DNA of 13,142 nucleotides. Source: Methylobacterium sp. (GTDB lineage Bacteria > Pseudomonadota > Alphaproteobacteria > Rhizobiales > Beijerinckiaceae). Where the stretch lies: NCBI GenBank assembly GCA_021154065.1, contig JAJKJG010000028.1, positions 1 through 13,142 on the forward strand, in the 5' to 3' direction. Made by a program: the position numbers and the translations under genes. The notes beneath the pieces are model-generated. The model was not told where the DNA came from. It saw only the letters and a program-made list of their open reading frames with translations, and made no database searches. Below are positions 1 through 6,658 of the stretch, piece by piece; positions within the stretch are counted from its first letter, which is position 1; every line of letters starts with the position of its first letter.

Positions 1-1651
1 CGACGCCGTAGCCGTTGTGCTCCTCGATCCCGGTCGCGACCGCGAACACGTTCGGGTCGAAGATGATGTCCTCAGGCGGGAAGCCGACCTCCTCGGTGAG
101 GATCTTGTAGGCGCGGGTGCAGATCGCGACCTTGCGCTCGAGACTATCGGCCTGGCCTTCCTCGTCGAAGGCCATGACGACGACGGCGGCGCCATAGGCG
201 CGGCAGATCCTCGCCTCGGCGATGAACTTCTCCTCGCCCTCCTTCATCGAGATCGAGTTCACGATCGGCTTGCCCTGGACGCATTTCAGGCCGGCCTCGA
301 TGACGTGGAACTTCGACGAGTCGACCATCACCGGCACGCGGGCGATGTCGGGCTCGGCGGCGACGAGGTTGAGGAAATCGACCATCGCCTTCTCGGAGTC
401 GAGCAGGCCCTCGTCCATGTTGACGTCGATGATCTGGGCGCCGTTCGCGACCTGGTCGCGGGCGACGTCGAGCGCCGCCGCGAAGTCGCCGCCGGTGATC
501 AGCTTGCGGAACTTCGCCGAGCCGGTGACGTTCGTGCGCTCGCCGATGTTCACGAAGGGAATGTCCTTCGTCAGGACGAAGGGCTCGAGGCCGGAGAGGC
601 GCATCAGCGGCGCCCGTTCCGGCACCTCCCGCGGCGCCTTGCCCTTCACGGCCGCTGCGATCGCCGCGATGTGGTCCGGCGTCGTGCCGCAGCAGCCGCC
701 GACGATGTTGACGAAGCCGGCGTCGGCGAATTCGGCGAGCATCGCGGCGGTCGCCTCGGGACGCTCGTCGTAGAGCCCGAACTCGTTCGGCAGGCCGGCA
801 TTCGGATAGGCGCAGACGAGGGTGTCGGCGACCTTGGCGATCTCCTCGATATGGGCCCGCATCTCGCGCGCGCCGAGGGCGCAGTTGAGGCCGACCGCGA
901 ACGGCTCGGTGTGGCGGATCGCGTGCCAGAACGCGGTCGGGGTCTGGCCCGAGAGCGTGCGCCCGGAGAGGTCGGTGATCGTGCCCGAGATCATGATCGG
1001 CAGTTTCACCCCGCGCTCGGCGAAGACGCCTTGCGTCGCGAAGATCGCCGCCTTGGCATTGAGCGTGTCGAAGATCGTCTCGATGAGGATGAGCTCGGCG
1101 CCGCCGTCGACGAGACCGCGCACCTGCTCGGCGTAGGCGTCGCGGACCTGGTCGAAGGTGACGGCGCGGTAGCCCGGATTGTTGACGTCCGGCGAGATCG
1201 AGAGCGTGCGGTTCGTCGGCCCGACGGCGCCGGCGACGAAGCGGCGCCGGCCGTCCTCCTTCTCGGCCTCGACCGCGGCCTCCCGCGCGAGCCGCGCGCC
1301 TTCGCGGTTGAGCTCGTAGACGATCGCCTCGAGGCCGTAATCGGACTGCGCGATCGACGTGCCCGAGAAGGTGTTGGTCTCGACGATGTCCGCTCCGGCG
1401 CGGAAATAGTGCAGGTGGGTCTCCCGGATGGCGTCCGGCTGCGTCAGGATGAGAAGATCGTTGTTGCCCTTGAGATCATGGGCGTGCGCGGCAAAGCGCT
1501 CGCCGCGGAAATCGGCTTCCGACAGCTTGAGCGCCTGGATCTCGGTCCCCATGGCGCCGTCGAGCACGAGGATGCGCTCGGATGCTGCCTTGCGCAGCGC
1601 GGCAAGGACCTCGGCGCCGTCGGCGGGGCGTACGCTGGACTCGGACATCAT
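1..1651 (-). CDS. metH: Cobalamin-dependent methionine synthase MetH, N-terminal part (runs off the left edge)
   Basis: MetH transfers a methyl group from 5-methyltetrahydrofolate through cobalamin to homocysteine, giving methionine in the cytoplasm. The window holds the first 550 codons of a protein usually about 1,230 residues long. The homocysteine-binding domain fills roughly residues 15-340 and starts with a DGAMGTE motif. All three zinc ligands are present: Cys257 in LNCALG and Cys320/Cys321 in GGCCGTT. They lie exactly ten residues after E. coli Cys247, Cys310 and Cys311. The pterin-binding domain begins near residue 366 with [13 protein letters not shown]. The cobalamin-binding and reactivation domains lie outside the window. 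Two tandem ATGs (1651 and 1648) follow a GA-rich Shine-Dalgarno stretch (AGAGAGAGAG). I chose the first; the choice changes one residue. It is the last gene seen in the sahR-like/metF operon, 17 bases after the preceding short ORF. Identification is very secure. Confidence 0.97.
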   Translation of the reverse strand, partial: MMSESSVRPADGAEVLAALRKAASERILVLDGAMGTEIQALKLSEADFRGERFAAHAHDLKGNNDLLILTQPDAIRETHLHYFRAGADIVETNTFSGTSIAQSDYGLEAIVYELNREGARLAREAAVEAEKEDGRRRFVAGAVGPTNRTLSISPDVNNPGYRAVTFDQVRDAYAEQVRGLVDGGAELILIETIFDTLNAKAAIFATQGVFAERGVKLPIMISGTITDLSGRTLSGQTPTAFWHAIRHTEPFAVGLNCALGAREMRAHIEEIAKVADTLVCAYPNAGLPNEFGLYDERPEATAAMLAEFADAGFVNIVGGCCGTTPDHIAAIAAAVKGKAPREVPERAPLMRLSGLEPFVLTKDIPFVNIGERTNVTGSAKFRKLITGGDFAAALDVARDQVANGAQIIDVNMDEGLLDSEKAMVDFLNLVAAEPDIARVPVMVDSSKFHVIEAGLKCVQGKPIVNSISMKEGEEKFIAEARICRAYGAAVVVMAFDEEGQADSLERKVAICTRAYKILTEEVGFPPEDIIFDPNVFAVATGIEEHNGYGV

Positions 1652-1668
1652 CTCTCTCTCTCTTTGTC

Positions 1669-1886
1669 TCAACGGCGCATTTCCAGAGTGGCGAGCCGCT
1701 TCTCGATCTGTTCGAGACGCCCCTCCACTTCGGCTGTTGCGTAGCGGCCGAGAACCGACTCGCCGTTGACCGCCTGCCTAAGTTGTCGAACCGCGCCTCG
1801 AGCGCGCGGCGGGCCTTGTCTTGCCGGTCGAGCTCGGCCCGCAGCTCGCGCAGAAGGGCGAGGATAAGGTTGTCGGGCTCAGCCAT
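1669..1886 (-). pseudogene. Short coiled-coil-type ORF before metH, interrupted by a frameshift
   Basis: Reading from ATG at 1886 gives an amphipathic start (MAEPDNLILALLRELRAEL) that is helical to about residue 32 (LEAR). After that the frame turns into Arg/Ser-rich sequence and runs into metH. The neighbouring frame (one base earlier) reads [18 protein letters not shown] and then [20 protein letters not shown], an obvious coiled-coil tail. It stops at TGA 1671-1669, 17 bases before the metH start. The span is 218 bases, not a multiple of three, which fits the loss of one base (or gain of two) around 1785-1800. The ATG overlaps the stop of the upstream ORF by eight bases (ATGGCTGA), so translation was probably coupled. 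I see no canonical X XXY YYZ slippery heptamer, so mutation or a sequencing error is likelier than programmed shifting. Function is unknown. The ORF is inferred from helix pattern and position. Confidence 0.55.
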
Positions 1887-2133
1887 TCCGAGACTCGATC
1901 TCGGCGATGCGCCCTTCGAGCTCCCGCAGCCGCTTGTCGAACCGGACCTGCTCATAGCGCTGGGATATGAGCGCCCTGATCTGCGGCATGTCGAGGTTTG
2001 CCGTGTCGAGGGGCGGGAGATCGAGGGCGCTCGGCAGCTTCATGGCCTGCTCATGCTGCTCCGCACGGACCCGCAATTCGGCCTGGAACGCCTGGATTTC
2101 GGCTCGAAGCTCGTCCGAGATCTTATCCGCCAT
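1879..2133 (-). CDS. Small helical protein (84 aa) between metF and metH, function unknown
   Basis: This 84-residue ORF starts at ATG 2133, behind a strong Shine-Dalgarno sequence (GGAGAGG, five bases before the ATG) and 20 bases after the metF stop. The N-terminal third (MADKISDELRAEIQAFQAEL) and C-terminal third (RLRELEGRIAEIESRNG) look like amphipathic helices with heptad spacing. A Pro/Leu-rich linker (ALDLPPLD) joins them. There is no signal peptide, membrane segment or Cys/His metal site. It overlaps the next short ORF by eight bases. I do not recognise a characterised family. The strong ribosome site and the operon position argue that it is translated. A role next to MetF or MetH, for example as a small partner protein, is only inference. 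Confidence 0.75.
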   Translation of the reverse strand: MADKISDELRAEIQAFQAELRVRAEQHEQAMKLPSALDLPPLDTANLDMPQIRALISQRYEQVRFDKRLRELEGRIAEIESRNG

Positions 2134-2153
2134 CGGAACCTCTCCCGGTCTCT

Positions 2154-3065
2154 TCAGGCCGCCGCCTTCTCGGCCGCCGCGGCCTGCGGCCGCAAGCCGA
2201 GGAGATGGCAGACCGCATAGACGAGATCGGCACGGTTCATGGTGTAGAAGTGGAACTCGGTCACACCGCGGTCGACGAGGTCGAGCACCTGCTCGGCCGC
2301 GACCGCGGCGGCGATGAGCTTGCGGGTGTCGATATCCTGGTCGAGCCCCTCGAACCGATGCTCCAGCCACGCCGGGACGCTCGCGCCCGCCCGCGCCGCG
2401 AAATTTGCCGCCTGCTTGAAGTTCTGCACCGGCAGGATGCCGGGCACGAGCGGGATGTCGATGCCGCGCGCCCGCACGGCGTCGACGTAGCGAAGGTACA
2501 GGTCGTTGTCGAAGAAGAACTGGGTGATGGCCCGGTCGGCGCCGCAATCGACCTTGCGCTTGAGCGCGTCGATGTCGGCCTCGAGCGAGGCCGCCTCGGG
2601 GTGCTTCTCCGGGTAGGCCGAGACCGAGACCTCGAAATCGCCGATCTTCTTGATGCCGGCGACGAGGTCGCAGGTCTGCTCGTAGCCGCCGGGATGCGGC
2701 TCGTATTTGGCACCGATGCCGGCGACCGGATCGCCGCGCAGCGCCACGATGTGGCGCACGCCGGCGTCCCAGTACGACTCGACCACCTCGTTTACCTCCG
2801 CCCTCGATGCGGCGACGCAGGTGAGGTGGGCGGCGGGGCGCAGGGACGTCTCGCGCACGATGCGGGCGACGGTGTTGTGCGTGCGCTCGCGCGTCGAGCC
2901 GCCGGCGCCGTAGGTCACCGAGACGAAGTTCGGGTTGAGCGGCGCGAGACGCTCGACCGAGGCCCAGAGCGTCGCCTCCATCTCGGGGGTCTTCGGCGGG
3001 AAGAACTCGAAGGAGACGCGGATGCGCCGGGCGCCGTGCCGGCTCGGGCGGAAGGCGGAGGACAT
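2154..3065 (-). CDS. metF: 5,10-methylenetetrahydrofolate reductase MetF
   Basis: MetF is a flavoprotein that reduces 5,10-methylene-THF to 5-methyl-THF, the methyl donor for MetH, in the cytoplasm. The 303-residue product matches the usual bacterial length (E. coli 296). It shows the family landmarks of the FAD-binding TIM barrel. SFEFFPPK contains the catalytic glutamate (Glu20, E. coli Glu28). SVTYGAGGSTR follows at 49-59. ALRGDP contains Asp112 (E. coli Asp120, the same offset of eight). TQFFFDNDLY lies near 181-190 and VPGILPVQNF follows it. The start ATG at 3065 shares one base with the regulator stop (TGATG), which implies translational coupling. A longer reading from 3101 would add twelve residues inside the regulator gene and lacks support. 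Identification is secure. Confidence 0.97.
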   Translation of the reverse strand: MSSAFRPSRHGARRIRVSFEFFPPKTPEMEATLWASVERLAPLNPNFVSVTYGAGGSTRERTHNTVARIVRETSLRPAAHLTCVAASRAEVNEVVESYWDAGVRHIVALRGDPVAGIGAKYEPHPGGYEQTCDLVAGIKKIGDFEVSVSAYPEKHPEAASLEADIDALKRKVDCGADRAITQFFFDNDLYLRYVDAVRARGIDIPLVPGILPVQNFKQAANFAARAGASVPAWLEHRFEGLDQDIDTRKLIAAAVAAEQVLDLVDRGVTEFHFYTMNRADLVYAVCHLLGLRPQAAAAEKAAA

Positions 3066-4072
3066 CAGGCGACCTCGCGGTTCGATGCGGAGAGCGGCCA
3101 ATCGGTGATGACGCGGGCGTCCTCGCCGAGCCAGAGCGACACGGTGAGCTGGTCGTCGCCGGCTTTCGGCGGCGCGATCTCGCGCGTCAGCGTGCAGTCG
3201 AGATCGGCCTCGGCGAGCCAGGTCGCGACCTGCTCGCGCGAGAAGCCGAGCCGGCGATGCGCCTGGGCCTCGCGCAGGAACTCGAGGCCGTGCGGCGCGA
3301 AATCGACGACGAGGATGCGCCCGCCCGGCGCGAGCAGCTTTGCCGCCTCGCGGAGGGCCCGGGCCGGATCGTCGAGATAGTGCAGCACCTGGTGGACGAC
3401 GATGAGGTGGAAGGTGCCCCGCGCGAAAGGCGGGGCGTAGACGTCGCCCTGGCGCAGCTCGACCCGCAGGCCCGCCTTCTCGAGGTTGGCACGGGCGACG
3501 GACAGCATGGCATGGCTTGAGTCGAGGCCGACGGCGCGGCGCGCCCGCGGTCCGAGGAGCTGCAGCATGCGGCCGGTGCCGGTGCCGAGGTCGAGGAGGC
3601 TGCCGACCGGCTTCGGGCCGACGGCGTCGAGGATCGCGGCCTCGACCTCGTCCTCGGCGGCGTGGAGCGAGCGCAGCCGGTCCCAGTTCGGCGCCAGGCG
3701 CTCGAAGAAGGCGCGCGCCGCGACCGAGCGGCTCGCCCGCACCTCGGCCAAGCGAACGCGGTCGCCGGCGAGCCGGTGGTCGCTGCCGTCGAGGGCCGAC
3801 AGGATGGCGCGCAGGATCTGGGCCGAGGCGGCGCGCTCGCCGAGCCGGAAGAAGGCCCAGGCGCCTTCGCGGTGCCGCTCGACGAGGCCGGCCTCGGCCA
3901 AGAGCTTGAGATGACGCGAGATTCGCGGCTGCGATTGGCCCAGTATATCGGTCAAATCCGACACCGAGAGCTCGCCCTCGGCCAAAAGCGCGAGCATCCG
4001 CAGCCGGGTTTCCTCGGCGGCGGCCCGCAGAGCCTCCAGGGTCTCGGACAATCCGGCGGACGCGTCGTTCAT
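3065..4072 (-). CDS. ArsR-family regulator fused to a SAM-dependent methyltransferase domain (SahR-like)
   Basis: The 335-residue product has two domains. Residues about 10-85 form an ArsR-type winged helix-turn-helix (LSVSDLTDILGQSQPRISRH, then LVERHREGAWAFFRL). The metal-sensing ELCVCDL motif of classical ArsR/SmtB proteins reads ELSVSDL here, so metal sensing through that site is unlikely. Residues about 115-335 form a class I methyltransferase fold with the SAM/SAH-binding glycine loop DLGTGTGRM (161-169), VGLDSSHAML after it, and LLAPGGRILVVDF later. ArsR-type SahR regulators that sense S-adenosylhomocysteine and control methionine-cycle genes are known in proteobacteria. Position upstream of metF and metH fits that role. 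I prefer ATG 4072 (GGGG five bases before it). A start at 4099 would fall inside the palindromic operator. The effector and any enzymatic activity are inferred. Confidence 0.9.
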   Translation of the reverse strand: MNDASAGLSETLEALRAAAEETRLRMLALLAEGELSVSDLTDILGQSQPRISRHLKLLAEAGLVERHREGAWAFFRLGERAASAQILRAILSALDGSDHRLAGDRVRLAEVRASRSVAARAFFERLAPNWDRLRSLHAAEDEVEAAILDAVGPKPVGSLLDLGTGTGRMLQLLGPRARRAVGLDSSHAMLSVARANLEKAGLRVELRQGDVYAPPFARGTFHLIVVHQVLHYLDDPARALREAAKLLAPGGRILVVDFAPHGLEFLREAQAHRRLGFSREQVATWLAEADLDCTLTREIAPPKAGDDQLTVSLWLGEDARVITDWPLSASNREVA

Positions 4073-4095
4073 GGCTGCCCCGTGCTGTGAGCGAG

Positions 4096-4115
4096 ACATA
4101 AACATATCTTTATGT
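4096..4115. promoter_or_regulatory. Palindromic operator of the regulator-metF-metH operon
   Basis: ACATAAA (4096-4102) and TTTATGT (4109-4115) are exact inverted repeats around CATATC. Eighteen of the twenty positions are symmetric. It is an AT-rich island in GC-rich surroundings and lies 24 bases upstream of the regulator ATG. It covers the predicted -10 hexamer, so a bound ArsR-type dimer would block transcription. Binding by the product of 3065-4072 is inference from position and symmetry. Confidence 0.7.
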
Positions 4116-4129
4116 GAGATAGAACGCAA
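4101..4129 (-). promoter_or_regulatory. Predicted sigma-70-type promoter of the regulator-metF-metH operon
   Basis: On the minus strand TTGCGT (4129-4124) and TATGTT (4106-4101) are separated by exactly 17 bases. The -10 element lies inside the palindromic operator. The predicted leader would be only about 25 bases, leaving no room for a methionine-pathway riboswitch. Prediction by eye only. Confidence 0.5.
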
Positions 4130-4240
4130 GCGCCGTGTCGGCCGTAAAAGCGGCTTCCACCCGACCCTGCGGGTCGCGCCGGACCCGGGCCGGCGCGGCG
4201 GCGGCCGCGAGATGATGCCGACGATGACGCGGCAAAAGCC

Positions 4241-4281
4241 CGATCATGATGCGCGTCGGCGCCGATCATGTTGCGCGTCGG
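4241..4281. repeat. Short tandem-like direct repeat, 19 bases, period 22
   Basis: CGATCATGATGCGCGTCGG (4241-4259) is repeated at 4263-4281 with a single change (A to T at the ninth base). GATCATG in each unit contains an internal near-palindrome. The repeat could be two binding sites or replication slippage. No function can be assigned. Confidence 0.7.
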
Positions 4282-4435
4282 AGCGCATCATGTCGAAGGA
4301 CGCTGCGAGTATGTCGAAGAGGGGGTTGCGGGTCCGGAGCTGCCCGAGCGAATCTCGGGCGCGCCGTATAGAGAAGCACCTGCACCGCTATCTGTCCGAG
4401 TTCGATTCCGCTATACCAACCGTGTCGCGTTGGCA

Positions 4436-4473
4436 TTGATGACGTGGCCCGGGACCTAGAAATCCATCATCAA
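4436..4473. repeat. 7-bp inverted repeat upstream of the DGQHR gene
   Basis: TTGATGA (4436-4442) and TCATCAA (4467-4473) are exact inverted copies 24 bases apart, ending 36 bases before the predicted GTG start of the DGQHR gene. The position suits an operator or the left end of the accessory segment. Chance occurrence cannot be excluded. Confidence 0.35.
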
Positions 4474-4509
4474 AGGCTTGCGTTGCGGCCGTAAATCAGG
4501 GGTTTGGGC

Positions 4510-5364
4510 GTGGCGATCAGGCAGCTTACTCAGGGGCTTCGACGGCTTGGTATACGGGATGAGCCGCAAGAAGAGGATGTCGCTGAATCTGAGGGAGAGG
4601 GCCGGATCAGTTACACGGCGAGCTTGATCACACAAGGCAAGCATCGATTTTTTACGCTGTCCATGCCGAGCGATGTGCTGGCGGAAACGTGCATTGTAGA
4701 GCCTCGTAACGAGGAGCCGATCGAAGGATTTCAGCGGGCTCTTGATGAGCGGCGTGCCAGGGACATCGCCAACTGTATCGACAGCGGTTTCGGGACGATC
4801 CCCAGTTCCATCGTTCTCTCGGCACAGACCGACGCGGATTTACAGTACCGCAGGACAACGCGGACGCTCAGCTTTCAAAAAACCCCGCGCGCCTTTCTAA
4901 TCTTGGACGGGCAGCACAGGGTGTTCGGTTTCAGGCTAGCGAAGTCTCGTTTACGCGTGCCTGTGGTTATTTACAATGGTCTCAATCGAACTGAGGAATG
5001 CCGGCTATTTATGGACATCAACACTAAGCAAAGGCCGGTTCCAAACGAGCTGCTGCTCGATATTAAGCGGTTAGCCGATACTGAGTCTGGATCTGAGGCA
5101 CTATATCGTGATGTGTTCGACTTGTTTGATAAAGATCCTAACAGTCCTTTATTTGGACTGATGAGTCCGACAGAAAAGAAGAAGGGTAAGATTTCGCGAG
5201 TAACATTTAATAACGCGTTGAAGTCAGTCGGGGATTCATTCTCTGGTAGCGATGCAACCTATGTGTATGAGGTGCTTAGTTCTTACCTTCACGCATGTAT
5301 AGCCGGCCTCCGGGAGTACGATCTAAAGGAAAACATCACCAATCCAGGCCGGATTCATCCTTGA
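4510..5364 (+). CDS. DGQHR-domain protein (DndB/DpdB-like), probably truncated at the C-terminus
   Basis: The 284-residue product carries the signature DGQHR at residues 133-137 (FLILDGQHRVFGF). Other conserved stretches of the family are IDSGFGTIPSSIVLSAQ (about 90-106), PVVIYNGL, and FMDINTKQRPVPNELLLDIK (about 168-187). DGQHR proteins belong to a ParB/sulfiredoxin-like fold that includes DndB and DpdB, associated with DNA-modification and phage-defence islands. No dnd or dpd genes are visible here. I chose GTG 4510 because AGGGG lies seven bases upstream; TTG 4504 is the alternative. The conserved core continues to ENITNP, where relatives as I recall them continue for roughly 80-100 residues. 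Here only GRIHP and a stop follow, so the 3' end looks lost at a rearrangement. GC is clearly lower than in the flanking genes (TTA, ATA and CTA codons are frequent), which suggests transfer. Confidence 0.85.
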   Translation: MAIRQLTQGLRRLGIRDEPQEEDVAESEGEGRISYTASLITQGKHRFFTLSMPSDVLAETCIVEPRNEEPIEGFQRALDERRARDIANCIDSGFGTIPSSIVLSAQTDADLQYRRTTRTLSFQKTPRAFLILDGQHRVFGFRLAKSRLRVPVVIYNGLNRTEECRLFMDINTKQRPVPNELLLDIKRLADTESGSEALYRDVFDLFDKDPNSPLFGLMSPTEKKKGKISRVTFNNALKSVGDSFSGSDATYVYEVLSSYLHACIAGLREYDLKENITNPGRIHP

Positions 5365-5428
5365 ATTTGACGATGTTCAGCAAAGCATAGCGATCGATTT
5401 CCGGGAGCCGGCGTTTGTCGCTTCGGCA

Positions 5429-6196
5429 ATGGGTGGCGATGCATGTCGTCTTGCCTCTGCCGCTTTTGTAACGCTGTCGTCGTTAGAAGATGAGTTGGAG
5501 CGTGGTGAAACGCTACCTTGGGGCATGATCAAGCTCTACTACGCGGCGTTTTATGCGGGCCATAGCCTGTTGAGACTCCTAGGCCAAAGTTGCTCGTACC
5601 TTGATCCCGTTCACGTCACCCAACTGCGGCGGCTTGCGGCCGCGGTTGAGCGTCAGCCGGGATTTGTGCTGGAGACCGGCCTCTATCACTGCATTCTCAA
5701 CTCTGAACAAACTGGATTCTCCCTCACACGCGCTAGAGGGCGGGTGGGCGGCGCTCACGAGACGTTCTGGAAGATTTTTGGAACGTTCTTAGAGGAGACC
5801 ACCGAGCAAGTGTTGCTCGGTCGTCTTGCCCCGGATGACGCCAGAAACGTGTTCCTTAAGCTCGATGCGCTCCGGACGATACTACAGTTCCGTGGAGCCG
5901 GGTCGAGTTGGCTGAGCCAAGTCCGTAACGAGATTCAATACAGGCTCGCTCTTGGGGTTTGGCCACCCTCTAGAGTTAATCGGAGCGGCCGCGAAACCCT
6001 CGCTCGCCTTGCCAAGCAATGGGAACGTGACCCAATGGATATTGATCTTGAGCTAGTTCCCGGAGGCGATTTGGGCAAGTTTGTTGCAGCGTGCGCATTC
6101 ACAGGTGCCTTATGCCGAACGATCCTCGCGAGGATCGCTGAGCGCTCGTCAGCCGGGGCGAGGTGTTTCGCCAAAGATCCCCTTCAGCGCTGTTGA
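5429..6196 (+). CDS. Protein of unknown function with HEPN-like features, partner of the DGQHR gene
   Basis: No characterised family is recognised. The 255 residues from ATG 5429 look like a soluble, mostly helical protein. LPWGMIKLYYAAFYAGHSLLRLLG (residues 29-52, shown in part) resembles the YY-x-AfyA-x-xLLR helix of HEPN domains. SWLSQVRNEIQYR (160-172) resembles the Arg-Asn helix of the HEPN Rx4-6H motif, but the histidine is missing. The same frame is open upstream to 5327 and reads protein-like sequence (GFILEFDDVQQSIAIDFREP, then AFVASA) but has no ATG, GTG or TTG before 5429. The 5' end may therefore be lost. There is no clear Shine-Dalgarno sequence at 5429. Base composition matches the DGQHR gene, so both probably arrived together. 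A shared function is inference. Confidence 0.7.
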   Translation: MGGDACRLASAAFVTLSSLEDELERGETLPWGMIKLYYAAFYAGHSLLRLLGQSCSYLDPVHVTQLRRLAAAVERQPGFVLETGLYHCILNSEQTGFSLTRARGRVGGAHETFWKIFGTFLEETTEQVLLGRLAPDDARNVFLKLDALRTILQFRGAGSSWLSQVRNEIQYRLALGVWPPSRVNRSGRETLARLAKQWERDPMDIDLELVPGGDLGKFVAACAFTGALCRTILARIAERSSAGARCFAKDPLQRC

Positions 6197-6439
6197 TGGG
6201 TTTGGCAACCGCAATCTCCTGTAATTTTCATACAATGTCGCCCTCGCACCATTCAGCCCGACGAGGGCCTCGCGCACGATAGCGAGCGCCGGTTCCTTCG
6301 GGTTCTTGCGGTGCGCGATCAGGCCGAGCGTACACGGCACCGGCAGCTCCAGGGGCGCACGGCAGGCCCGGTAATCCTCGTCAACCCGCACCACGATCGG
6401 GACCGAGAGCAAGCGAGCGCCTCCCGAAGATGTCGGCAC
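6149..6439 (-). pseudogene. Possible remnant of a LysR-type regulator (C-terminal effector-domain piece)
   Basis: An open frame from GTG 6439 encodes VPIVVRVDEDYRACRAPLEL, then PVPCTLGLIAHRKNPKEPAL and AIVREALVGL. This resembles the end of a LysR substrate-binding domain, where a short strand, a PLPVPxxxGLIxHRR-type segment and a last helix usually occur. A TGA sits just upstream in frame, and no helix-turn-helix domain is found nearby. The last 25 codons, from about 6230 leftwards, do not look conserved and overlap the end of the neighbouring plus-strand gene. It is best read as a leftover of a host gene at the right edge of the accessory segment. Without a homology search the family call is tentative. 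Confidence 0.35.
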
Positions 6440-6472
6440 GCAAGCGCTTCATCCACCGTTCTCCATGCATAA

Positions 6473-6502
6473 AGCCCGGCTCACTCGCCGGGCTGTTTGG
6501 TT
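6473..6502 (+). terminator. Rho-independent terminator, first of three
   Basis: AGCCCGGC (6473-6480), loop TCACTC and GCCGGGCT (6487-6494) form an exact 8-bp stem, followed by a broken T run (GTTTGGTT). It lies 277 bases after the stop of the HEPN-like gene, which it may serve. Confidence 0.7.
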
Positions 6503-6511
6503 AAAAACCAA
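6497..6511. repeat. AT-rich 6-bp inverted repeat next to the terminator
   Basis: TTGGTT (6497-6502), AAA and AACCAA (6506-6511) form an exact inverted repeat abutting the preceding terminator. It may be a regulator site or part of the terminator tail. Confidence 0.5.
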
Positions 6512-6601
6512 TCGACCCGATACAGCTCCGCGAAGGGCGGCGCGGCTACCGTTGATTCGCCTCTCCCGTGCCCCTTCCTGTCGGGAGGAGGAACAACTCT
6601 G

Positions 6602-6631
6602 AGGGCGGCGGCTCGGCCGCCCTTTTTCTTT
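6602..6631 (+). terminator. Rho-independent terminator, second of three
   Basis: AGGGCGGC (6602-6609), loop GGCTCG and GCCGCCCT (6616-6623) make an exact 8-bp GC-rich stem followed by TTTTTCTTT. No recognisable gene lies between it and the preceding terminator, so it may end a short non-coding transcript. Confidence 0.75.
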
Positions 6632-6658
6632 GCGGGTCGGGCTGGTTAGGCTGCCGCC

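Larger units (their letters stand above)
4130..4509. other. Gene-poor stretch between the methionine operon and the DGQHR gene
   Basis: No convincing coding region is present. The open frames here are Arg/Ser-rich, lack ribosome sites and resemble no family. The stretch holds a direct repeat (4241-4281), a short inverted repeat (4436-4473) and, towards its right end, falling GC content that leads into the accessory genes. Confidence 0.6.

Noticed and set aside
17..1744. Long plus-strand open frame of 575 codons over metH
   Set aside because: It is the antisense shadow of metH in GC-rich DNA: Asp/Arg/Val/Leu-rich, no domain, and metH on the other strand has every catalytic landmark.
4073..4140. 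SAH or SAM riboswitch controlling the methionine operon
   Set aside because: The predicted leader is only about 25 bases and is occupied by the palindromic operator, too short for any known riboswitch of this pathway.
4400..4428. tRNA 3'-end-like sequence (GTTCGATTCCGC followed by ATACCA) that could mark an integration site
   Set aside because: The five bases either side of the TTCGATT loop do not pair as a T-stem, no anticodon or D arm lies upstream, and I found no second copy at the right side of the accessory segment.
4071..4459. Plus-strand frames of 122 and 63 codons in the stretch before the DGQHR gene
   Set aside because: They have Arg/Ser-rich composition, no ribosome site and no recognisable family, and one begins inside the regulator and its operator.
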